Below, piece by piece: positions 33,567 to 42,356 of a DNA stretch of 64,000 nucleotides. The position numbers and the translations under genes are program-made. The stretch is from assembly GCA_047974565.1 (NCBI GenBank), contig JBKECN010000086.1, positions 3,639-67,638 on the forward strand, given 5' to 3'. Numbering within the stretch: position 1 is the first letter of the stretch; each line of letters begins with the position of its first letter. The stretch comes from JBDIAG01 sp047974565. Its GTDB lineage: Bacteria; Actinomycetota; Actinomycetes; Actinomycetales; CAWJMD01. The notes beneath the pieces are model-generated. The model saw nothing but the letters and a program-made list of their open reading frames with translations, had not been told where the DNA came from and ran no database searches.

Positions 33567-34022
33567 GTGACTGCCGGCGAGGACGGTCGGCCGCCCGCCG
33601 CGGAGCTGGCCGGTCCAGAGGTCGTCGTGCTACCCGCAGTTCGGTTGTCCGCGCTGGCCCGGGTGTGTGCGCTGGTGCACACCGGCGGCCACCTGGTGCC
33701 TCAGCCCGGCTGCGTCCTGCTGGTGCTCGGCCCGGACGCCTGGACCGACGCGGTCCCGCAACTGTCCCGGGCCTTGCGCCGAGCCCAGTTGATGAAGATC
33801 AGCCTCGTCGACGGTTACCTCTCGGCCGAGGTGTGGCAGCGCGGGGCGTTGATCTCCACCCCGCCCGCCGGGGTCGTCGCCCAACAGTTACCGGACGTCA
33901 CCGTCCGGCTGGTGCACGGCAGCCTCGATCCGCTGGAACTCGCGGGGTGTCAACCGGTGCCGAACAAGAGCCGCCTCGGTCTGCTCGACCGGCTCAGAGG
34001 TCGGTCCTCCGGGCCGCAGTGA
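33567..34022 (+). CDS. Uncharacterised protein downstream of hisB
   Basis: 151 aa, GTG 33567, 31 bp after hisB. Hydrophobic/amphipathic throughout (VVVLPAVRLSALARVCALVH, GCVLLVLGPDAWTDAVPQL) without clear membrane helices. A basic tail ends RLRGRSSGPQ. No family recognised. It probably shares the hisDCB transcript. Confidence 0.6.
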   Translation: MTAGEDGRPPAAELAGPEVVVLPAVRLSALARVCALVHTGGHLVPQPGCVLLVLGPDAWTDAVPQLSRALRRAQLMKISLVDGYLSAEVWQRGALISTPPAGVVAQQLPDVTVRLVHGSLDPLELAGCQPVPNKSRLGLLDRLRGRSSGPQ

Positions 34023-34155
34023 GCCGCCCGCCCGGCCGCGCACCAACCGGCCCGCCCGTCCCCGCGAAACCGTCTCCCGGGGTGTGCCTGAAATCACCAT
34101 CGGCGCAGGAGTGAAACCGTTAAACCGGCGGGCGGAAGGTTGCGATCATGGAGTC

Positions 34156-34344
34156 ATGAGCGCACACTCCTCCAAGGCCGCAGGTTGGTACATCGACACC
34201 CTCACCGGCGGACGTCAGTTCCGCTACTACGACGGCACCGCGTGGACCGATCAGATCGCCCCGCTGCCGACCAATGGCACGTTGCCGGGCTCCGGCCCCA
34301 TGTTCGGTGGTCTGCGCGGGCTTTTCCGCCGCCACTCCCGCTGA
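34156..34344 (+). CDS. DUF2510 domain small protein
   Basis: 62 aa. AGWYIDTLTGGRQFRYYDGT followed by AWTDQ is the DUF2510 signature (a WY/W-x-D repeat fold). Usually this domain sits at the N-terminus of membrane proteins; here it stands nearly alone, followed only by a basic tail (GLFRRHSR). Confidence 0.8.
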   Translation: MSAHSSKAAGWYIDTLTGGRQFRYYDGTAWTDQIAPLPTNGTLPGSGPMFGGLRGLFRRHSR

Positions 34345-34405
34345 CCCGGCGAATCGTTGGACCCGGCGCGCCCGGGCGCGGACGAGTATCCGCGGGCGAT
34401 GACGA

Positions 34406-35161
34406 TCATCCGCGTGCGATGAAAGGCATCCCGGACGCCGCGATGGTGACGAAGGGGACCGTCACCTCCAACGGCAGCCGCACCAGGTAGGCCACCAGGT
34501 CACCCACGTGCGCCGGATCGAAGCGCGGCTCGGGCATCCGCCGTCCGTCCGCTTGAGGCACCCCGGCGTCCATCCTGGCGGTCATCTCGGTAGCCGCATT
34601 GCCGATGTCCAGCTGGGTGGCGCGCACCCCGATCGCCCGGCCGTCCAACTCGATGCACTTGGTCAGGCCGGTGATCGCGTGCTTGGACACCGTGTACGCC
34701 ACGCTGGACGGCCGCGGCGAATGCGCCGAGATCGATCCATTGGTGATGATCCGCCCACCCTGCGGTCGTTGTCGTCGCATCAGCGCCACCGCAGCCCGCG
34801 CACACAACACGGTCCCGGTGACATTGACCGCCATCACCGCCTCGAAGTCCTGCGGATCGAGTTCGTCCACCGAGCCGGACGCGCCCCGTCCGGCATTGGT
34901 CATCAGTGCGTCGACCCGACCCGCCGCATCCTCGACCCGGGCGAACAGCGCGTCCACCTGTGCCCGGTCGGTGACATCGCACGGCACGCACAAGGCCTGG
35001 GAATGACCCTCAGCGGACTCCTCCAGTGCCTCGGCTCGTCGGCCCGCCAGCACCACCCGATGGCCATCGGCCAGTAACCGCCGCGAGACGGCGCGACCGA
35101 TCCCCGATCCCGCACCGGTGACCACCACCACCAGCGCCTGTTCACTCGCACTCACCGGCAA
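34406..35161 (-). CDS. SDR family oxidoreductase
   Basis: 251 aa. Classical short-chain dehydrogenase: TGAGSGIG at 15-22 for NAD(P), NAG in MTNAGRGASG, the Ser of the triad in ITNGSISAHS and YTVSK. Substrate unknown. Arg residues after the beta2 strand (AGRRAEAL) suggest NADP(H). It converges with the his side and shares no evident operon. Confidence 0.9.
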   Translation of the reverse strand: MPVSASEQALVVVVTGAGSGIGRAVSRRLLADGHRVVLAGRRAEALEESAEGHSQALCVPCDVTDRAQVDALFARVEDAAGRVDALMTNAGRGASGSVDELDPQDFEAVMAVNVTGTVLCARAAVALMRRQRPQGGRIITNGSISAHSPRPSSVAYTVSKHAITGLTKCIELDGRAIGVRATQLDIGNAATEMTARMDAGVPQADGRRMPEPRFDPAHVGDLVAYLVRLPLEVTVPFVTIAASGMPFIARG

Positions 35162-35299
35162 ACTCCTTCGAAGACGTCACATCTGGCACCACAAGCAGGC
35201 GTCCGCGTGACCCGCCGGGCCGGCTTCGCCACTACCGTGGCATGGTCGCGGCGGCAATGGTGCCCCGAGGCTCCCACCGGCGAACGTCAGGGCGTGAAG

Positions 35300-36445
35300 A
35301 TGGCAGCGGAGAACACCCGTAGGAGCAGTGACCAGCAACTGGAGCAGTTGTCCAGGCAACTGCGTGCGCTGGCGGAGCCGTTCACCCAGTGGGCCGAGGC
35401 GGGCGTGGCCGCTGCGGCCGGGTTCGATCAGGTGGAGCGGCCGCTGCTCGTCGGGCTGGGGCTCATGCAGCGTCTCAACGACGCGAACCCGGTCGGCTGG
35501 CGCCCCGTGCAGCTTGCCGAGGCCCTTGATCGGCTCACCGGGCAGGAAGGCGCCCGCGCGGTCGTCGGTTCGCTGCTGCTCTACACCCGTTTCCTGGCCG
35601 ACACCGGCCGGTGGGTGGCGGTGCCCGCCGACCTGGAGTTCAGCGTGAAGCTCCTGGAAGCCGAGATCGCCGGCGAGCAGGCCGGTCCCGACCTCACCGA
35701 GTCCGAGGAGATCGAGGGACTGCGCGACGTCACCGCGGTGCACGAGGTGATCGCCCTGCTGGATTGGGTCGGACCGGGCCGCGCGCTGACCGCCACCGGT
35801 GGCCTGCGATTGGTGGACGTGGTCGAGGTGAGCAGCCTCATCGGCGAACCGGTGGCCACCACGAAGGCGGCAGCCACCGAGGACGAACTCGTGGTCCGCA
35901 GCATGTGGGAGGCGCCGGCTTTGAGCCTGGCCTGGGTGACTGCCCTGCGGGCAGGGCTGCTGGAGACGGTGGGACGCCGGGTGCTGGTCACCGCAGCCGG
36001 CCGCGACATCCTGCTCGAGGACGACGACGCCCCAGGCTTGCAGGCCCTGCGGCAACTCGTCAGCGCCTACGTGCTCACGATGTTGGAGGCCGCGGCCCCC
36101 GAGACCGAGACGGGCGACGAGACCGGGGCGGCTGAACAACAGGAGGCGTCGACGACGCAGGACCGGGAGGCTGCACTGTCCGGGGCGGCGGGGCTCGCGG
36201 TCGTCGTCCTGGCTCGGGCGGTCACCGGGTCGCCGCTGACCCGGCCGATGGTTACCGAAGCCGGTCTGGCTTTCGGTGTCGAGGACGAGGCGGTCTCGGA
36301 CGAACTCGCCAACTGGCGGGCCTGCGGACTGCTGGAGATCGGTGAGTACGTGGAGGTTCCGGCTGCCGCGCGCCCCGCGATGGCCGCCGGTCTGCTCGCC
36401 TGGGGAGTCGACCCCGAGGAATTACCCCTGCCGGCTCAATCGTGA
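35300..36445 (+). CDS. Uncharacterised 381-aa protein
   Basis: ATG 35300, with an in-frame GTG at 35294 as alternative. The protein is helical and acidic, with no signal peptide, and has several DNA-binding-style winged-helix-like segments (NPVGWRPVQLAEALDRLTGQ, LVDVVEVSSLIGEP) that I cannot confirm. Its stop overlaps the MFS start by 4 bp (GTGA), so the two are co-expressed. Confidence 0.6.
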   Translation: MAAENTRRSSDQQLEQLSRQLRALAEPFTQWAEAGVAAAAGFDQVERPLLVGLGLMQRLNDANPVGWRPVQLAEALDRLTGQEGARAVVGSLLLYTRFLADTGRWVAVPADLEFSVKLLEAEIAGEQAGPDLTESEEIEGLRDVTAVHEVIALLDWVGPGRALTATGGLRLVDVVEVSSLIGEPVATTKAAATEDELVVRSMWEAPALSLAWVTALRAGLLETVGRRVLVTAAGRDILLEDDDAPGLQALRQLVSAYVLTMLEAAAPETETGDETGAAEQQEASTTQDREAALSGAAGLAVVVLARAVTGSPLTRPMVTEAGLAFGVEDEAVSDELANWRACGLLEIGEYVEVPAAARPAMAAGLLAWGVDPEELPLPAQS

Positions 36446-37647
36446 CCGCGTCGCCGCGGGCCAGAGCCCACGGCGACCGGCTCGGGACGGCGTACCTCGC
36501 GGTGTGTCTGGTGGGGGTGGCGCTGCTGCTGCGCGCGCCCATCACCTCGATGCCCGCCGCCCTTCCTGCCCTGTCCGCCGACCTTGGTCTGACACCCGCC
36601 GTCGCCGGCCTGGCCACTGGCCTGCCGCTCATCTGCTTCGGGGCCTTCGCCTTCCTCAGCGCACCGCTGGCCTCGCGGGTGGGTGTCGAGGGCGCGCTGG
36701 TGCTGGCCCTGGGGGTGGCCTTGCTGGGGACGCTGGTGCGCAGCCTCGACCGGCCGGTCCCGTTCTTCGTCGGGGTCACCCTGCTGGGAGCCGGCATCGC
36801 GGTGGGCAATGTCGTGGTCCCGGCCCTGGTGCGCACCTACTTCGCACATCGGCTGGCCGCGATGATGGGCCTGTACTCACTGGGGCTTCAACTGGGTGCT
36901 GCGCTGGGCGCGGCCGTCACCACTCCGTTGATGGTGCGAGCCGGCTGGTCCTGGCAGTGGGCGCTGGCGGCCTGGGCTCCGCCGCTGGCGCTGATGCTCG
37001 TGCTGTGGGCACCGGTGTGGCTCGGCGTGCGGCGGCGTGGGCTGTCGGCCACCCGGGTGCCCACCTCGCTGGCCGTGCTGGTGCGTCGGCCGCTTGTCTG
37101 GGCGACCAGTCTGCTGATGGGGCTGCAAGCCCTGATCTTCTACTCCCTGCTCACCTGGCTGCCGCAGCTGTTGCTGGACGCCGGACTCAGCGCCGGCCTG
37201 GCGGGGGTGCTGCTCACCGCGTTCAACCTGCTGGGCGTTCCGGGCAGCTTCCTGGGGCCGCTGGTGGTGGGCACCCGCCGGAGTGGGCCGACCATGGTGG
37301 CTCTCAGCCTCGGGTATGCGGTGGTCTTCGGTCTGCTTCTGCTCGGCCCGGCCGCCGCCGTCGCGGGCGCCATCCTGGGCGGGCTGTGCCAGGGCGCCTG
37401 GCTGAGCATCTCGCTGACCTACATCGCCCGCCAACCGAACCCCTTGGACGTACCCGGTGTCAGCGCGCTCTCCCAGGGCCTGGGCTACCTCGTGGCGGCG
37501 GTGGGGCCGATCCTGCTCGGGGCCTTGTACTCGGCAACCGGGGGATGGGCGATACCTCTGCTGGTTCTGCTCGTGGCACTTGTCGGTGTTGTCGGGTGCG
37601 CGGTTGTACTGGCCCGCGCAGATGCACTCGCCCGCGCAGACCACTGA
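36442..37647 (+). CDS. MFS transporter, CynX/NimT-like
   Basis: 401 aa, GTG start, 12 predicted helices. LLLRAPITSMPAALPALSAD near the N-terminus and the loop AMMGLYSLGLQLGAALGAAV are typical of the CynX/YycB-like group, which exports or imports small anions and drugs. Substrate unknown. Confidence 0.85.
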   Translation: MTASPRARAHGDRLGTAYLAVCLVGVALLLRAPITSMPAALPALSADLGLTPAVAGLATGLPLICFGAFAFLSAPLASRVGVEGALVLALGVALLGTLVRSLDRPVPFFVGVTLLGAGIAVGNVVVPALVRTYFAHRLAAMMGLYSLGLQLGAALGAAVTTPLMVRAGWSWQWALAAWAPPLALMLVLWAPVWLGVRRRGLSATRVPTSLAVLVRRPLVWATSLLMGLQALIFYSLLTWLPQLLLDAGLSAGLAGVLLTAFNLLGVPGSFLGPLVVGTRRSGPTMVALSLGYAVVFGLLLLGPAAAVAGAILGGLCQGAWLSISLTYIARQPNPLDVPGVSALSQGLGYLVAAVGPILLGALYSATGGWAIPLLVLLVALVGVVGCAVVLARADALARADH

Positions 37648-38119
37648 AGCACAGCCCGGGTCTTCGCAGCCGGGTCTGCGCATCCTCCGATCCGCACTTC
37701 ACCAACGCGGGTCCAGCGCGCTCGGGCTGCCCGTGCCGGGGATCCCACGCACGTCTGTGCAGACGGACATGCATTCCGCGGCTGTCGACGCGGTCGCCGA
37801 GCGGCGTGGCAACCAGGCCGGTCGGCGGTACGCATGTCCGTCTGCGGTCGCTCTCGCTGAGCTCTGTTTGGCATCCCGTGCCTCGTCAGCGTCGGCCAGG
37901 GCGAGGCCGTTCCTTCCTGCCGGGTAAGGCTTACCCATTCCTGCCGGATAGGGCATACCGCACCGCGTCCTGCTCGCGGGAGGCGTGAACACGCGACAGG
38001 CTGTGTACCCCAGGCACCCGATCGGCTTCGATGGCGACGTTCGAGTCCCGCGTGGTGCATCGGAGGTCAGGCATGCCGGCCGGGCGCGCCGGTCAGGCCG
38101 CCATCACCCACGCACTCCC
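37648..38119. other. Intergenic gap with an inverted-repeat element
   Basis: No gene is evident between the MFS gene and the polymerase. It contains the element at 37760-37844 and two short similar words (CCTGCCGG at 37917 and 37941). The remainder appears non-coding. Confidence 0.5.
37760..37844. repeat. 85-bp inverted-repeat element, copy 1
   Basis: CAGACGGACATGC (37760-37772) and GCATGTCCGTCTG (37832-37844) are perfect inverses around 59 bp. A second copy at 43724-43807 has the same architecture, but the third base of each arm is changed in a compensated way. Confidence 0.7.
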
Positions 38120-39856
38120 TCAAACGTGTCCGGCCTGCGACCACCGGGACACGATCGACAGGTCCGCGATGAAACGCACCGGGGCGTCACCGCTCCACCT
38201 GCGCGCTGCTGCCTGCAGTGCCTGATCCACCAGACCGGCGACGTGTTCGGCCTGCTGCCGTGGGGTGTGGATGAGCAACTCGTCGTGCAGACAGAGCACG
38301 ATGCGGGCCGGGTCGGTGCCGGGCCGGGGCCAGCCGGTCCGGGTGAGATCGGCCCGGACTGTGGCGGCCCACGCCTTGAACAACTCGGCGGCGGCCCCCT
38401 GGATCACCGCGTTTCGAGCGAACCGACCTCGGGCGGCATCCAGAACTCGATCCACCCCAGGGGGTTTCGTGGCCAGGGAGGCGTCAAGCCGAATCAGCCG
38501 GCCCCCATGGGTGCGCACTGGGCGAGCCTGCACTCCGGCCGCGTAGGCCTGGTCGAGATACCGCATCGCCACGGGATAGGCGCGTTCGAGGCCGCGCAGC
38601 GCTTGGCCCGCGGTGCCGCTGCGCTGGCCGTACATCGCTGCCAGTACCGCCACCTTGGCCTGGGCGCGCTCGACCCCCAGGCGCTGAGCGACCGGGGCGT
38701 ACAGGTCGTCGGCGCGAGCCGCTTGGGCCAGGGCGTCGTCGCCGGAGACCACGGCCAGCACCCGTGGCTCGATCTGCCCCAGGTCGGCGCGCACGAAGAC
38801 ATGACCGGCCTCGGCCGCCACACCCTCGCGCAGCATCGCCGGCAGGTTATGCAGGCCGGCGTCGGCGGTCATCCGGCCGGCTGCACCGTCGCAGGCCGTC
38901 CAGTGTCCGCGCAGCCGGTCGTCCGGGCCGATCCGCTCCTGGATCCAGCGCAGGCCGTAGGTGGTGGCGATCCGTTCCTGACGTCGCCAGGTGAGCAGCG
39001 CGGGTACCACCGGGTGTACGTCCCGGAACGCCTCCAGAACGTGCTTGCGGGTACTGGGTACGTCGATGCCCACGCGTGCCAACATCTCTCGCACCGAGGC
39101 GGGGTTGCGCAGATCCACGACCGGGAGCCCACCCGAGCCCGGCCGATCGCCCCCAGGCATGAGTGCGCGAACCTGGGCGAGCACGGCCGCGTCGCGCTCC
39201 TCGCGGGGCCCGGACAGCGGCGTGACGAGGTCGACCAGGCACTGCCGGTCCACTGGAAGCCCGTCGCGTTCCAGCTCTACGCACAGCATGGCGGCCGCGG
39301 ACTCGGCGCGGATCGTGGCCGCCAGCCGCCCGCCCGCCTCGTCCGCCTGCCCGCGCTGCCGCTGCACGCACTGCAGCAGCGCATCGGCATAGCCGAGCAA
39401 CCGTTCGTCCGAGTCGGCCCAGCCATCCGTGACCGCGTCGGGACGCAGGTAGCCGTCGGGGCGCACCAGCCTGGCGTGGGGGAGTTCGGACTCGGTGTCG
39501 AACAGATCCCCGCGCGGCGCAGCCGGCATCCTGGCCGGGTCCAGGCCGTGTGCCCCCGCCCACACCCGGGCCGGGTCCGCGTCCCAGCCCCCGTGCAGCA
39601 GCCGGTGCACCTCGGCCGCGTCCCAGGCCCGGGCCGGACGGATGCCCGCCTCGAGCAATAGCGGATACGTACTGTGCGCAGCCCACCAGGCCCAGCGCAC
39701 CCCGGCGGACTCGAGTCCGGCCACCGCGTGCAGCACGTCGGGGAGTGGCCCCGCTCGCCGGTGTCCCGCCCCGACGATGCCCACCCGGCCCCCCGCACCG
39801 GTGATCAGCGCAACCACTTGGTCGCCGCCCCCGCTTGCCCCCGGCTCAGAAACCAT
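38120..39856 (-). CDS. Family-A DNA polymerase (PolI-like, actinobacterial stand-alone form)
   Basis: 578 aa. Motif A reads ADLGQIEPRVLAVVSGD, motif B region KVAVLAAMYGQRSG and motif C CLHDELL, so the polymerase fold is complete. The N-terminal about 200 residues are too diverged to show a clear DEDD exonuclease, and there is no 5'-nuclease domain. It is separate from the housekeeping polA. Such enzymes are annotated as bifunctional 3'-5' exonuclease/polymerase in actinobacteria; a role in repair or bypass synthesis is inference. ATG 39856 chosen; an upstream extension is non-conserved. Confidence 0.85.
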   Translation of the reverse strand: MVSEPGASGGGDQVVALITGAGGRVGIVGAGHRRAGPLPDVLHAVAGLESAGVRWAWWAAHSTYPLLLEAGIRPARAWDAAEVHRLLHGGWDADPARVWAGAHGLDPARMPAAPRGDLFDTESELPHARLVRPDGYLRPDAVTDGWADSDERLLGYADALLQCVQRQRGQADEAGGRLAATIRAESAAAMLCVELERDGLPVDRQCLVDLVTPLSGPREERDAAVLAQVRALMPGGDRPGSGGLPVVDLRNPASVREMLARVGIDVPSTRKHVLEAFRDVHPVVPALLTWRRQERIATTYGLRWIQERIGPDDRLRGHWTACDGAAGRMTADAGLHNLPAMLREGVAAEAGHVFVRADLGQIEPRVLAVVSGDDALAQAARADDLYAPVAQRLGVERAQAKVAVLAAMYGQRSGTAGQALRGLERAYPVAMRYLDQAYAAGVQARPVRTHGGRLIRLDASLATKPPGVDRVLDAARGRFARNAVIQGAAAELFKAWAATVRADLTRTGWPRPGTDPARIVLCLHDELLIHTPRQQAEHVAGLVDQALQAAARRWSGDAPVRFIADLSIVSRWSQAGHV

Positions 39857-39945
39857 GGGCCGAGGGTAGGCGAGGTGTTCGCGTCGACACACCTGGCGCC
39901 GAGCCCAGCCCGGACCACGACCTGAGGGCCTGCAACAATGCCGGG

Positions 39946-40599
39946 GTGACCTCGTCTCGGCGGCTTCGAGCAGCCCGGGGCATCGGCGCGGCCACCTGCG
40001 CCACCGCCCTGGCGTTGTTCTCGCACCTGCTGGGGGGCGGTCAGGTGCCGCACTGGCTGGGCGTGGTCGTCCCGTGGATGCTCTCGGCGCCGGTCTGTGT
40101 GGCGCTCGCCGGGCGGCGGGTCGGGCTGCTACGTCTGAGCGCCTCGGTGGGCATCAGCCAACTGCTCTTCCACCTCCTCTTCGTGCTGGGCAGCCAGGCC
40201 CCGGCGGTCACCGGGTCCACCATGACGGCCGCCCCGCATGGGCACCTGCACGCCGTCGGGGCCACCGGAGCCGCCAACGCTGCGGTCCTGGCACCCCCGG
40301 GTGGGTCTGGGCACGCTGACCCGGCCATGTGGTGCTGGCACGCGGTCGCCGCGGTACTCACCATCGCCGCGGTGTACCGGGGCGAGCGCGCCTTGTCGCG
40401 GCTTCGCGAGTTCACCAGCTGGCTCTGCCGCTGGTGGCTCCCCGCGCTGGTGTGCGCACTGGTGCTGGTTCCCGACCCGGTGGCGCCATCACCGACCTGG
40501 TCGAGCCGGTCGCGTTGGACCCCACCGGAGTTGACCGTCCAGCGGCGACGCGGCCCACCGATCTGTGCCCTACCCGGCCAGTACGCACTTGCGGTCTGA
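39946..40599 (+). CDS. Multi-pass membrane protein with His/Met-rich loop
   Basis: 217 aa, GTG start, four to five hydrophobic segments. The loop GSTMTAAPHGHLHAVGA and AMWCWHAVA contain His, Met and Cys that could bind metal. It stands just before CopC and PCuAC genes, so a role in copper handling is plausible. No family recognised. It diverges from the polymerase gene by 89 bp. Confidence 0.6.
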   Translation: MTSSRRLRAARGIGAATCATALALFSHLLGGGQVPHWLGVVVPWMLSAPVCVALAGRRVGLLRLSASVGISQLLFHLLFVLGSQAPAVTGSTMTAAPHGHLHAVGATGAANAAVLAPPGGSGHADPAMWCWHAVAAVLTIAAVYRGERALSRLREFTSWLCRWWLPALVCALVLVPDPVAPSPTWSSRSRWTPPELTVQRRRGPPICALPGQYALAV

Positions 40600-40824
40600 C
40601 GCTACGGCGTCGTTGGACCATCGTGACCTGAACGGTGGCCCCCGACTTCCAGATCGGTTCCCGCCGTTGACCGGTGCCCCGTCGTCCAGTTCGCGTCGCT
40701 GACGCACCGCACGGCGAGCGGGAGCTCTCCCGGGCATCCGGGTTCCGCATCCGAGGCCCGTCGGCAGTGACCTACCAGACGTCGGTCACCCGTGGGCGAC
40801 ATCTCATTCGTGAAAGGCGCAGGC

Positions 40825-41478
40825 ATGTCTCGAGTCTTGACGTTGACGACCACCCTGTTGCTGGTGGTGGCGGTTGCGCTGGCACCAGCCTTCGGACACG
40901 ACCAACTGGTCTCGAGCAGCCCGTCCTCGGGGGAGCAGCTGGGCACCGCGCCGGAGCGGGTGAGCGTCACCTTCTCCGGCGAGGTGATGCAGATCGCCGG
41001 CTCCGGGGTCGGGCTCATGGTGGTCGATGCCCAGGGCACGGACTGGGTGGCCGGACCGGTCCAGGTGGACGGACGCACCGTCTCGGCGGACCTGAACGGG
41101 CCGTTGCCCGACGCCGGCTACGAACTGCGGTGGCGGGCGGTCTCGGCCGACGGGCATCCGGTATCCGGGGTGATCCCGTTCACGGTCGGCGGCCCACAGG
41201 CCACGACGTCCACGTCCACCAGCGGACCGGAGTCGACGCCCTCGCCGTCCACGTCGCCCTCGGCGACCTCGTCGCAGTCTCCCTCGGAGGCCTCGGCGCA
41301 GTCGGCCACGTCATCGGTCACCGAGCCCTCGGGCGGGCCGCTTCGGGTCGTGCTCATCGCGGTGGCCGGGGCGCTGCTGGCTCTTGCGGTTCTCGCCGTC
41401 GCGCGACTGGCCGCGCGAGGTAGCCGACGGGACTCCTCCGGGGGCAGTGCCTCCGGGGGTCGATCGTCCGACGAGTGA
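40825..41478 (+). CDS. CopC-domain copper-resistance protein, membrane-anchored
   Basis: 217 aa. Signal peptide VLTLTTTLLLVVAVALAPAF; the mature N-terminus starts close to His (GHDQLVSSSP), and SADGHPVSG supplies the Asp/His that with the N-terminal His bind Cu(II) in CopC. A Ser/Thr/Pro-rich linker and one C-terminal helix (VVLIAVAGALLALAVLAVA) anchor it. Acts outside the membrane. ATG 40825 chosen over 40792 because the signal peptide starts here. Confidence 0.88.
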   Translation: MSRVLTLTTTLLLVVAVALAPAFGHDQLVSSSPSSGEQLGTAPERVSVTFSGEVMQIAGSGVGLMVVDAQGTDWVAGPVQVDGRTVSADLNGPLPDAGYELRWRAVSADGHPVSGVIPFTVGGPQATTSTSTSGPESTPSPSTSPSATSSQSPSEASAQSATSSVTEPSGGPLRVVLIAVAGALLALAVLAVARLAARGSRRDSSGGSASGGRSSDE

Positions 41479-41682
41479 GTGTCCTGGTCCGGATCAGCTG
41501 TTGCCGTCTCGACGAGCCAGTCGATTCCGCTTCTCCGGGGTCGTCTCGGTCCGCGCTGCCGGCCACCCGTGCTGGGGCGGCGCGTAGCGATGGCCCGAGT
41601 GGGAACCGGCGCCACGTCTGCCACCCGAGCGGGGGCGGCACCGGGACCGTTGGTGCGTCCCGGCCGACCTGCTGTCTGCCTA

Positions 41683-41726
41683 CTTCTCAACCTGATTCCG
41701 CAAGCTTCTCAACCTGATTCCGCAAG
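41683..41726 (+). repeat. 22-bp tandem duplication
   Basis: Two perfect adjacent copies (41683-41704, 41705-41726) each beginning CTTCTCAACC and a partial third start, 30 bp upstream of the PCuAC gene. Could alter promoter spacing by slippage. No gene lies in 41479-41756. Confidence 0.7.
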
Positions 41727-41756
41727 CTTCCACTGATTCTGAAAGGTGCTCCCACT

Positions 41757-42356
41757 ATGCGAGCCTGCCCTCCCCTCGGCCACACCACCCGCGCCGGCAT
41801 GCTGCTGGCCGCCGTCCTACTGGCCCTGCCCGGTTGCGCCGGCGACGACACAACCGGAGCCGACGCCGCCTCCTCAAGCACCGTCGCCGAGACCACCCCT
41901 GCGATCGCCGCCGAGAGCGCGACCGTCTCCGATGCCTGGGTCAAGGCCGCCGACTCGGGGATGACCGCCGCCTTCGGCACGGTGCAGAACTCCGGCTCGC
42001 AGGACATCCAGGTGGTGGCGGCATCCACCGACGTCTCACCCCTCGTCGAACTGCATGAGACCACCCAGGGTGGCGAGGGCGCCATGGTGATGAGGCCGGT
42101 CGAGGGTGGCTTCGTGGTCCCTGCCGGGGGCAGCCTGGTACTTGAGCCAGGCGGTAACCACATCATGCTGATGGGTCTGACCGCCCCATTGCAGGCGGGT
42201 CAGGAGGTGAGCCTGACCCTCACCTTCGCCGACCAGTCCACCGTTGAGGTCAGCGCACCGGTGAAGGACTTCGCCGGCGCAGACGAGACCTACCAGTCTG
42301 GCGAGGACTCCGGGTCGGAAATGGACCCGAGCGAGGCGTCTGCGAGTGATGGCTGA
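41757..42356 (+). CDS. PCu(A)C copper chaperone lipoprotein
   Basis: 199 aa. Lipobox LALPGC anchors it outside the membrane. The copper site H-x10-M-x21-H-x-M is seen as ELHETTQGG, AMVMRPV and GGNHIMLMGL. Known role: delivers Cu(I) to cytochrome oxidase or receives it from carriers. Its stop overlaps the DyP start (TGATG). The tail is Asp/Ser/Glu-rich. Confidence 0.9.
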   Translation: MRACPPLGHTTRAGMLLAAVLLALPGCAGDDTTGADAASSSTVAETTPAIAAESATVSDAWVKAADSGMTAAFGTVQNSGSQDIQVVAASTDVSPLVELHETTQGGEGAMVMRPVEGGFVVPAGGSLVLEPGGNHIMLMGLTAPLQAGQEVSLTLTFADQSTVEVSAPVKDFAGADETYQSGEDSGSEMDPSEASASDG

